Source of the DNA: Kineosporia sp. R_H_3
GTDB lineage: Bacteria > Actinomycetota > Actinomycetes > Actinomycetales > Kineosporiaceae
Assembly (NCBI RefSeq): GCF_002198675.1
Contig: NZ_MWLL01000187.1
Span: forward strand, 4,969 to 50,342
Reading direction: 5' to 3'
Length of the DNA: 45,374 bases
The first letter of the stretch is position 1. The number at the start of each line of letters is the position of its first letter. The notes under the pieces were generated by a model that worked only from the letters and a program-made list of their open reading frames with translations, was not told the DNA's origin and made no database searches. The position numbers and the translations under genes are program-made. Of this stretch, positions 1 through 8,000 are shown in pieces.

Positions 1-636
1 TCCGCGGCGGCGTCGGCCCGGGCCGCGGCCGAGACGGCGGTCGCCCGGCACCGCACGACCCTGGCACGTCTCGAGACGGCGGTCGCCCGGACGACCGACA
101 AGGCCCGCTCCACCCGGGACCGGCTCACCGGCGCCCGGGCCTCGCTCGCGGCGCAGCGCCGGGCCGCACGGTCGGTGGCCCGCGGCGGACGGCCGCCCGC
201 GCTCGGCCCCGTCGGCCGGTGCCCGGGCGGCCCCGCGAGCGCCTACCCGAACGGGCGCATCCCGCTCGACGCCCTCTGCCCGTTGTCCTTCGCGCCCGGG
301 GAGCACCTGCGGGCGGACGCCGCGCACGGGTTCGAGCAGCTGGCCCGGGCCTACTCCCGGCAGTTCGGCGCGGCCCCGTGCATCACCGACTCCTACCGGC
401 CGCTGTCGGTGCAGGTCACCCTCTCGATGACGAAGCCGCGCCTGGCCGCGCGCCCCGGCACGAGCAACCACGGCTGGGGCACGGCGCTCGACCTGTGCGG
501 CGGCGTCCAGAGCTTCGGCACCGCCGAGCACACCTGGATGCTCGTGCACGCACCGCTCTACGGCTGGTTCCACCCGGCGTGGGCGCAGCAGGGCGGTTCC
601 AAGCCGGAGGCCTGGCACTTCGAGTACGGCGGCTGA
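1..636 (+). CDS. D-alanyl-D-alanine carboxypeptidase family protein (peptidase M15B, VanY-like), 5' end missing
   Basis: The frame is open from base 1, so the true start lies outside the window; 211 residues are visible. Residues 1-60 are rich in Ala, Arg and Thr with a coiled-coil look. The C-terminal half is an M15 zinc peptidase domain: SNHGWGTALDL matches the SxHxxGxAxD zinc motif (His and Asp ligands) and EAWHFEY matches the ExWHxEY motif with the catalytic Glu and the third zinc ligand. A Cys pair (CPGG and LCPLSF) may form a disulphide. Such enzymes trim D-Ala from peptidoglycan stem peptides outside the membrane; a signal peptide would lie upstream and is not seen. The family is clear; substrate and name are not. 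Confidence 0.88.
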   Translation, partial: SAAASARAAAETAVARHRTTLARLETAVARTTDKARSTRDRLTGARASLAAQRRAARSVARGGRPPALGPVGRCPGGPASAYPNGRIPLDALCPLSFAPGEHLRADAAHGFEQLARAYSRQFGAAPCITDSYRPLSVQVTLSMTKPRLAARPGTSNHGWGTALDLCGGVQSFGTAEHTWMLVHAPLYGWFHPAWAQQGGSKPEAWHFEYGG

Positions 637-666
637 CGGGGACCGACGGGCTGACGGCGGTGGTCC

Positions 667-682
667 GCCCGCTCAGGCGGGC
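667..682. terminator. Short GC stem-loop between convergent genes
   Basis: A 6-bp perfect stem (GCCCGC / GCGGGC) with a TCAG loop covers the stop codon of the minus-strand mtnB and lies 31 bases after the M15 peptidase stop. There is no T tract. It could end transcription from both sides, but it is short and such stems are common at this GC content. Confidence 0.25.
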
Positions 683-1362
683 CGCTCCCCCGCCGGCCGC
701 GTCCGCCCGTACCCGCGCCGGGTCATCTGGGTCGAGACGGCGGCCAGGTCGGCGGCGGACAGCTCGCGCGGCGACCCGGCCGCGGCCGCCCGCAGCCATA
801 CGTCGCAGGTCCACTCGAGGACCTCGGCGAGCATCGCGGCCTCCGCGAGGTCGGCGCCCCAGGTCACCGCGCCGTGGTTCGCCATGAGGGCGCCGCGCCG
901 GTCGCGCAGCGCCTCGACGACGGCAGCGGCGAGCTCGGGCGTCCCGAAGGGCGCGAACGGTGCCACCCGGACCGGGCCGCCGAGCTGCAGGGTCGCGTAG
1001 TGCACGGCGGGCAGCTCGTCGACGAGCAGCCCGGCGGCGGTCGAGGCGGGCGCGTGGGTGTGGACGACGGCGCGGGCGGGGGTCCGCGCGTAGACCGCGA
1101 GGTGCAGCGCGAGCTCCGACGTCGGCTCGAGCGCGCCCTCGACGACCGCCCCGTCGAGGTCGACCACCGTCACGTCGTCCGGGGTCGCCGTCCGCAGGAC
1201 CACGCCGGTCGCCGTGACGGCGACGAGGTCACCGTCGCGTGCGGAGACGTTGCCCGCGGTGCCCGGGACGACGCCCTGCTCGGCCAGTCCGCGGCACACG
1301 GTCGCGATCTGCCGTCGCAGTGCCGCCGTCCCGCGCGGCAGCCTGCCGCCCGTCCCGTTCAC
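673..1362 (-). CDS. mtnB: Methylthioribulose-1-phosphate dehydratase / class II aldolase family protein
   Basis: A 229-residue class II aldolase/adducin-fold enzyme. GTAGNVSAR, PTSELALH, the zinc-binding HTHAPAST and a later NHGAVTWG are the family's active-site and metal motifs. Next to mtnA the expected reaction is dehydration of methylthioribulose-1-phosphate in methionine salvage. The GTG start at 1362 overlaps the mtnA stop by 4 bases (GTGA), so the two are translationally coupled, and the product begins as expected just before the conserved N-terminal helix. An alternative is an aldolase acting on 5-deoxyribulose-1-phosphate in a DHAP-shunt-like pathway, which uses the same mtnA plus class II aldolase pairing. 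No further salvage genes are in the window, so the choice between the two is open. Confidence 0.88.
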   Translation of the reverse strand: MNGTGGRLPRGTAALRRQIATVCRGLAEQGVVPGTAGNVSARDGDLVAVTATGVVLRTATPDDVTVVDLDGAVVEGALEPTSELALHLAVYARTPARAVVHTHAPASTAAGLLVDELPAVHYATLQLGGPVRVAPFAPFGTPELAAAVVEALRDRRGALMANHGAVTWGADLAEAAMLAEVLEWTCDVWLRAAAAGSPRELSAADLAAVSTQMTRRGYGRTRPAGERPA

Positions 1363-2441
1363 GCCGTCCCCCCGCCCGCACCGTCCCCGGGCCGCCGGCC
1401 CGCGGAGACCTCGAGCACCCGGGTCTGGGTGACGAGTGCGGTGACGAACCGGGCCGGGGTCACGTCGAACGCCGGGTTGTGCCCGCGCGTCCCGACGGGA
1501 GCGGTCCGGACGCCCGCGTGCACGAGCACCTCGTCGCCGTCCCGCAGCTCGATCTCGATGGCGTCGCCGTCCGCCGTCGCGAGGTCGAGGGTGGACTCGG
1601 GGGCCGCGACGACGAACGGGATCCCGGCCTCCCGGCAGGCGAGCGCGACGCCGAGCGTGCCGACCTTGTTCGCGACGTCGCCGTTCGCCGCGACCCGGTC
1701 CGCGCCGACGACCGCGACGTCGACGAGGCCGCCGAGGATCGTGCCGGCAGCGGCCGAGTCCGCCTGCACGACGTGCGCGATGCCGTCCTGCGCGAGCTCC
1801 CAGGCGGTGAGCCGGGCGCCCTGGAGGAGCGGGCGGGTCTCGTCGACGTAGACCTGCTCGAGCACGCCCCGGCGGTGCAGCTCGCGGACCACCCCGAGCG
1901 CCGTCCCCCACTGGGTCGTCGCCAGGAAGCCGGCGTTGCAGTGCGTGAGGACCCGCAGCGGCCGGCGCGCGACGTGTGCGAGGAGCCAGTCCGCGCCGAG
2001 CCGGCCGATGGCGTGGTTCGCGGCGCCGTCCTCGGCGACGAGCCGCTGCGCGGCGACCAGGACGGCGTCCTCGCCCTGCGCGACGAGGGGCTCGACGAGG
2101 TCGACGGCCCACGCCAGGTTGACCGCGGTCGGCCGGGCCGTGCGGACCCGGTGCACCTCTGCGGCCAGTTGGGCGGCGTCCCAGCCCTCCCGGCGGCCCT
2201 GCCGCATCGCGACGAGGACCCCGAACGCACCGACCGCACCGAGCGCCGGGGCGCCCCGGACGACGAGCCGCCGGACCGCGTCGACGAGGGTGTCGACGTC
2301 GGTGACGTCGACGTGGACGACGCGTCCGGGGAGCAGGGTCTGGTCGAGCAGCCGCAGTGCCTCGCCGGTCCACCCGACCGGGCGCCCCGGCGGCAGCCCG
2401 GCGTCCCCGGTGGTCGACGCGGCGGCAGGGACAGGGTCCAT
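1359..2441 (-). CDS. mtnA: S-methyl-5-thioribose-1-phosphate isomerase
   Basis: A 360-residue protein, normal length for MtnA (eIF2B-like fold). It converts methylthioribose-1-phosphate to methylthioribulose-1-phosphate. Recognisable motifs are RGAPALG, the catalytic cysteine in LTHCNAG (Cys168), ETRP, QGARLTAWEL, the catalytic aspartate in VVGADR (Asp248), NKVGTLGVALA and a C-terminal NPAFDVTP. The ATG at 2441 lies 13 bases after the stop of the upstream regulator gene on the same strand, and the gene overlaps mtnB, so regulator-mtnA-mtnB reads as one transcription unit. The start is supported by homology to the family N-terminus (IRWTGEAL-like) shortly after it; the ribosome binding site is weak. 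Confidence 0.95.
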   Translation of the reverse strand: MDPVPAAASTTGDAGLPPGRPVGWTGEALRLLDQTLLPGRVVHVDVTDVDTLVDAVRRLVVRGAPALGAVGAFGVLVAMRQGRREGWDAAQLAAEVHRVRTARPTAVNLAWAVDLVEPLVAQGEDAVLVAAQRLVAEDGAANHAIGRLGADWLLAHVARRPLRVLTHCNAGFLATTQWGTALGVVRELHRRGVLEQVYVDETRPLLQGARLTAWELAQDGIAHVVQADSAAAGTILGGLVDVAVVGADRVAANGDVANKVGTLGVALACREAGIPFVVAAPESTLDLATADGDAIEIELRDGDEVLVHAGVRTAPVGTRGHNPAFDVTPARFVTALVTQTRVLEVSAGRRPGDGAGGGTA

Positions 2442-2454
2442 GCCGCAGACTCTG

Positions 2455-4848
2455 TCAGGCCGAGCGGACGCCGACCATGCCCGGCAGGTCCGCGGGCGCG
2501 GCACCCGTGGGCGCACCGGGAGGCGGCAGGGCGAGCCCCGCGGCCGCCGCCGTCCGCCGGGCGGCGTCCTGCGCCGGTCCGGCGTCCCGGCCGGTCGCGC
2601 TGCGGAGAGCGGCGACCGCCGTGAGGCGCCAGATCCGTTCGACCGGGCGCTCGCCGTCCGCCCCGAGGAGCTCCTCGTACCGCTCCAGCATCGTGGCGGC
2701 ACGTGCCGGGTCACCCTCGACCGTCACGGTGAGGGCCGCGACGGTCGCGCACGCCTCGGGCAGGACGAGCCGGTCCGCCCGGGGGTCGCGCAGGAGCCCG
2801 CGCAGCAGCCCGAGACAGGCCCGCGGCTCCCCCGCCGCGAGGTGCAGCCGCGCGGTCGCCAGCCGCATGAGCGAACCGTGGAGCGGTTCGGCGTACCCGC
2901 CCCAGGTCGCCGCGAGGAGCAGCGCCTGCTCCCCGCGCGCGGTGCGGACGAGGAGCGGGGCGGCGAGCCAGGCCTCGTCCCGTCCGAGCGCCGCGACGAC
3001 CGCGTCGACGCGGTCCGTGTCGGGGCGGCCCGGTGCGGCGAGCAGGGCGAGCGCGCCGGCACGGGCGCGCAGGTCGGCCGGGCAGCGCGCGCCCCACCGG
3101 GCGCACTCGGCCTCGAGCGCGGCCGCGGTCCGGTGGAGGTCGCCCGAGGTGGTCCCGAGCAGGGCGTCCGGCAGGAGCTCCAGCGTCGCGGCCCGCAGCC
3201 GCCCGACGGGGTCCTGCGCCGTCTGCGCCGCCTGCCGGGCGAGGGCACGGGCGGCGTCGAGCCGGCGGGCCGCGAGCGCCGCGAGGGCGCGCCGGTAGAG
3301 GTCGGCCGCCGGATCGCCGGCAGGGTCGGTCGCCGGGTCGGGGTCGACGGCAGGAACGGCGTCCGGGACGACGTCGCGCGCAGCGGCGGCCCGGGCCACG
3401 GCGGCCGTGGCCCGGCGGGCGAGCGCCTCCCGGCGTCGGGGCCGCAGCCACTCGCACAGCGCCCGCCGCAGGACCGGGTCCGCGAGGTCCAGGGCTCCGT
3501 CGGCGCGGCCGGCGAGCAGGCCGAGGTCGGTGAGTCGCCCGAGCGCGGCGTCGAGGTCCACCTCGGCACCGGCCAGGTCGCGCAGCTGCCCCGGTGTCAG
3601 CGGCTCCCGGGCCGTGGCGAGCAGGTGGAGCACCTCGAGCCAGGCGTCGGGCAGCTCGGCGTGCAGGCGCCGGAGCAGGCCGGTCGTCGCGAACGGGCGC
3701 CCCGGCCGGGTGTCCGTGGGGGTGGGCGCGTCGCCCGGTCCCGCGAGCAGCCGGGCGTGCAGCGCGTGCGTCAGCGGCGAGGGGTCGGCCCCGAGCTCGT
3801 CGGCGAGCGCCCGGCGGCAGGTCTCGTACGCCGCGAGGGCCAGGCCCGTCTCGCCCAGCGCGGCGTACGCCTCCATGAGCCCGCGGTAGGCCCGCTCGCA
3901 CAGGGTGTCGTCGAGCAGGTAGGAGCGCAGCAGGTCGACGGCCTGCTCCGGCCGGCCCACCGTGACGGCGGCCTGCCCGGCGTCGAGGATCACGTCGCGG
4001 CGCAGCCGCTCGAGGCCCTGCACCCAGTCCCCGACGAGGATGGCGTCGGTCGCGCGCGGCGCCACCGGCCCGAGGTGGAGCGCCTCGGCCTGCCGGGCGA
4101 ACGTGAGGCACGATGCGGCGAGCCCTTCGGCCGCCGCGTGCCGGGACTGGACGGCGAGCGCGCGGTAGGCGTCGACGTCGACCCAGACGTCGGTCAGGTG
4201 CAGGTGCTCGCCGGACCGGACGACGCGCCGCGCCCCGACGAGGCGGCGCAGCTCGAAGACGGCGGTCCGCAGGGACGCCGCGGCGCGCCGCTCGTCGGCG
4301 TCCGGCCACAGCGTGCGGGTCAGCTCGTCCACCCGGACCGGCCGTCCGGCCAGGGCGAGCATGCGGAGCACGTCGAGGTTCTTGGCGCTGCGCCACCGGG
4401 CGTCGGCGACCGGGACCCCGTCGGCCAGGCGCACGACGAGCGGGCCGAGCAGCCGGACCTCGACGACGTCACCGGACCCGTCGTGCGGCCCCGCGCCGGG
4501 CGACCCGCCGGCGTCCGTGCCGTCGTCCGGCTCCGCCGCGTGCCGCAGCCCGCGCAGCCGCCGGTGCCCGGCGGCGACCGCGCCGCCGAGGAGCACCTCG
4601 GTCGTCAGGGCGTCGACGAGGGCCGCGCAGGCGAGCCCGCCGGCGACCGCGGTGAGCAGCGTCATGACCGCCAGGGCCGCCGTCCTCGCGACGAGGAAGG
4701 TCCCGACGGTGCACCCCGCGACACCTGTCGCCGTGAGGAACCGTCGCGCGTACCGCCGAACCATCGCCGCCCCCGACCCCCGTCGCACCCCGGTCCCGGC
4801 CGCGAGCGGTCCCGCCCCGGCGCGGATATGGAGCGAAACGTCGCACAC
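2455..4848 (-). CDS. Membrane-anchored BTAD (AfsR/SARP-like) transcriptional regulator
   Basis: 797 residues from GTG 4848; an in-frame ATG at 4764 gives 769. GTG 4848 is preceded by an AAGAGG-type site about 4 bases away; the ATG has only a G-rich leader. Residues about 35-95 are hydrophobic and could form two membrane helices. They are followed by an acidic linker, a winged-helix DNA-binding domain (about 130-225, starting VRLLGPLVV) and a bacterial transcriptional activator domain (BTAD, about 230-370). The C-terminal half is Ala/Arg-rich and probably helical-repeat. BTAD regulators usually activate secondary metabolism or surface functions from the cytosol; membrane anchoring would make this a ToxR-like arrangement. 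It faces away from the haem peroxidase gene and heads the mtnA-mtnB unit, so either could be a target. Confidence 0.82.
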   Translation of the reverse strand: MCDVSLHIRAGAGPLAAGTGVRRGSGAAMVRRYARRFLTATGVAGCTVGTFLVARTAALAVMTLLTAVAGGLACAALVDALTTEVLLGGAVAAGHRRLRGLRHAAEPDDGTDAGGSPGAGPHDGSGDVVEVRLLGPLVVRLADGVPVADARWRSAKNLDVLRMLALAGRPVRVDELTRTLWPDADERRAAASLRTAVFELRRLVGARRVVRSGEHLHLTDVWVDVDAYRALAVQSRHAAAEGLAASCLTFARQAEALHLGPVAPRATDAILVGDWVQGLERLRRDVILDAGQAAVTVGRPEQAVDLLRSYLLDDTLCERAYRGLMEAYAALGETGLALAAYETCRRALADELGADPSPLTHALHARLLAGPGDAPTPTDTRPGRPFATTGLLRRLHAELPDAWLEVLHLLATAREPLTPGQLRDLAGAEVDLDAALGRLTDLGLLAGRADGALDLADPVLRRALCEWLRPRRREALARRATAAVARAAAARDVVPDAVPAVDPDPATDPAGDPAADLYRRALAALAARRLDAARALARQAAQTAQDPVGRLRAATLELLPDALLGTTSGDLHRTAAALEAECARWGARCPADLRARAGALALLAAPGRPDTDRVDAVVAALGRDEAWLAAPLLVRTARGEQALLLAATWGGYAEPLHGSLMRLATARLHLAAGEPRACLGLLRGLLRDPRADRLVLPEACATVAALTVTVEGDPARAATMLERYEELLGADGERPVERIWRLTAVAALRSATGRDAGPAQDAARRTAAAAGLALPPPGAPTGAAPADLPGMVGVRSA

Positions 4849-5054
4849 GTACCCTCTTGATCGGCGAAACGGGAATCACGATCAGCCGTTCGTACGACGG
4901 CCCGGATCGGCCTCCCGGAGGAGGAGAGAGGTCATTTGACGGGCCGTTGACGCGCCCCTTCCCACGCTCTGCCTGCGGCGCGGATGCACCCGGGGCGAGT
5001 GCCCGCCGCGACCGGCACGACCGCCGGCCACCGGGGCGAGGTGAAGGGGACGTC
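4849..5054. promoter_or_regulatory. Divergent promoter region between BTAD regulator and haem peroxidase
   Basis: About 200 bases with no gene, containing AT-richer patches (around 4825-4900 and 4930-4940) unlike the surrounding DNA. An 8-bp palindrome TCGTACGA sits near 4891. A GAAGGGGA ribosome binding site at about 5043-5050 serves the ATG at 5055. I see no clear -35/-10 pair. The region must carry the promoters for both directions and is the natural place for a BTAD-regulator site. Confidence 0.4.
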
Positions 5055-8000
5055 ATGACACGACACGCACGACGGGCCGGCAGCGCTGCCGGCCGGAGGC
5101 GCCCGGTGCGGGCGGGGATCGGCGCAGGGCTCGTCGCGGCGCTCGCCGCCGGCGGGCTGCTCGCGACGCCGGCCGCGGCCGCGGTGCCTCCGGACGGGGT
5201 CCCGGGCGGCTTCCAGCTCGTCGAGGAGGACCTGCGCTTCATCCTCGACCAGATCAGGATCGCCGAGGCCCGCCCGACCGGCGCCCCGGCGCTCGGCACC
5301 GGCCCGGGGCAGGTCGTGAGCCGGCTGTCCGGCGACGGTCTGCGCACCGTGACCGGCGTCCACAACAACCTCTACGACGGCCAGAGCACCTTCGGTGCCG
5401 CCGACGAGACGTTCCCGCGGCTGCTCTCGCCGCAGTTCCGTGCCGCGGAGCAGGCCTGCGTCGGGCCGCCCTCGGCCGCCTCGACGTCGTACACCCAGAC
5501 CATCGGCGTCGTCTGCGACAGCGGTCCCCGCACCGTGAGCAACCTCGTCGTCGACCAGACGACGAAGAACCCCGCGGCCGTCGCCGCGGCGACCCGGCAG
5601 GGCACGCAGGACGACCTCGTCGACGTCGACGGCGATCCCGCCACGCCGCCGGACGGGCTGTTCATCCCGAACACCGCGACCGACGCCGGCCTGTCCGCGC
5701 GCTTCAACGCGTGGTTCACGTTCTTCGGCCAGTTCTTCGACCACGGCCTCGACCTCGTCGGCAAGGGCGGCAGCGGCAGCGTCGTCGTCCCGCTCCAGCC
5801 CGACGACCCGCTGTACCAGGACCCGGCGGGCCCGGACGGCCTCCCGAACACCGCCGACGACGTCCGCACGAACTTCATGGTGCTCACCCGGGCGACGAAC
5901 CTGCCGGGCCCGGACGGCGTCCGCGGCACCGCGGACGACGTCCGCGACCACACGAACACGACGACCCCGTTCGTCGACCAGAACCAGACGTACACCTCGC
6001 ACCCGTCGCACCAGGTCTTCCTGCGCGAGTACGAGAACGTCGGCGGCGTCCCCGTCGCGACCGGGCGGCTGCTCGACGCCCCCGTCACGGGCGGCGGCCT
6101 CGCGACGTGGAAGGACGTCAAGGACCAGGCGCGCGACCTGCTCGGCATCACGCTCGAGGACACCGACGTCTTCGACGTCCCGCTCGTGAAGACCGACCTC
6201 TACGGCAAGTTCACGCCGGGGGCCGACGGACGGCCGCAGCTCATGGGCGGCGGCACGCGGCACGCGTTCCTCGACGACATCGCCCACCACGCCGTGCCGG
6301 ACACCCACGACACGGACAACAACCCGGCGACGCCGGGCGTCCAGAAGGTCCCGGACGCCGACTCCACCCGCGGCGACGACGGCGACCCCGCGACGTACGA
6401 CGACGAGACGCTCGACCGGCACTTCGTCACCGGCGACGGCCGTGGCAACGAGAACGTCGGGCTGACCGCCGTCCACCACGTCTTCCACTCCGAGCACAAC
6501 CGGGTCGTCGGCGACGTCAAGGCGCTCGTCGACTCCCTCGAGGACACCGCGTTCCGGAACGAGTGGAAGCTCGCGGGCGGTGCCGACGGCTGGCACGGCG
6601 AGCGGCTCTTCCAGGCGGCCCGCCTCGTCACCGAGATGCAGTACCAGCACCTCGTCTTCGAGGAGTTCGCGCGCAAGATCTCGCCGGCCATCGACGTCCT
6701 GCCGCTCAACGAGAGCGGCTACAACCCGACGCTCGACCCGGCCATCACCGCCGAGTTCGCCCACGTCGTCTACCGGTTCGGGCACTCGATGCTCACCGAG
6801 GACGTGCCGCGGACACTCGCGAACGGCCAGTCCGCCGACCTGTCGCTCTTCGACGCGTTCCTCAACCCGGTCGCGTTCACGAACGACGGCACGCTCACGG
6901 CGGCGCAGGCCGCCGGCGCGGTCGTGCGCGGCAACATCCGCGAGGTCGGCAACGAGATCGACGAGTTCGTCACCGACGCGCTGCGCAACCGGCTCGTCGG
7001 CCTGCCGCTCGACCTCGCGACGCTCAACCTCGCCCGGGCCCGGGACACCGGCGTCCCCGGCCTCAACGCCGCGCGCCGCCAGCTCTTCGCGGCCTCGGAC
7101 GACGGCAACCTCGAGCCGTACACGAGCTGGGCCGACTTCGGCGCCTCGCTGCGCAACCCGGAGTCCCTGGTGAACTTCGTCGCGGCCTACGGCACCCACC
7201 CGGTGCTCGAGGGCGCCGACACGCTCGACGCGAAGCGGGCCGCGGCCCGGCTGCTCGTGGACGGCGGCGCCGGGGCCCCCGCCGACCGCGAGGCCTTCAT
7301 GGCCGGCGACGGCGCGTGGTCCGACCCGACCTCGGTCGGCCTCGAGGAGGTCGAGCTCTGGGTCGGCGGCCTCGCGGAGAAGCCGGGCCTGTTCGGCTCG
7401 ATGCTCGGCTCGACGTTCAACGCCGTCTTCGAGACCCAGCTGGAGAACCTCCAGTTCGGCGACCGGTTCTACTACCTGAGCCGGCTCAACGGCACGAACC
7501 TGCTCTCCCAGCTGGAGAACAACTCCTTCGGGGCGCTCATCTCGCGCAACACCGACGCGAAGGACCTGCCGTTCGACGTCTTCGCGACCCCGGACTGCAC
7601 GATCGACCTGTCCGGCGTCGCCGCGGGCGGCGCGCTGCCGTCCGTCGCGCACTGCGGCGAGGGCGCGAGCCTGGTCCGCGAGCCCAACGGGACGATCCGG
7701 TTCCGCGGCCCGCAGCACGTCCACGTCGTCGGCACCTCCGGCGACGACCGGCTGCAGACCGACGAGGGCGACGACACCATCCACGGCACGGGCGGCAGCG
7801 ACCGGCTGGAGGGCGGCGACGGCGTCGACGCGCTCCTCGGCGGCGACGGCCCGGACTTCATCACCGACGCCTTCGGCGACGACGTCGTCAAGGGCGGGGC
7901 CGGCAACGACCGGATCAACCCCGGTCCCGGCATCGACCTCGTCTTCGGCGGCCCCGGGCGCGACTTCGTCGTCCACGGCACGGACGGCGACGAGAGCTTC

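Noticed and set aside
1936-4860. A 974-residue plus-strand frame opposite mtnA and the BTAD regulator
   Set aside because: It has no family motif and is antisense to genes with clear domains and good ribosome sites.
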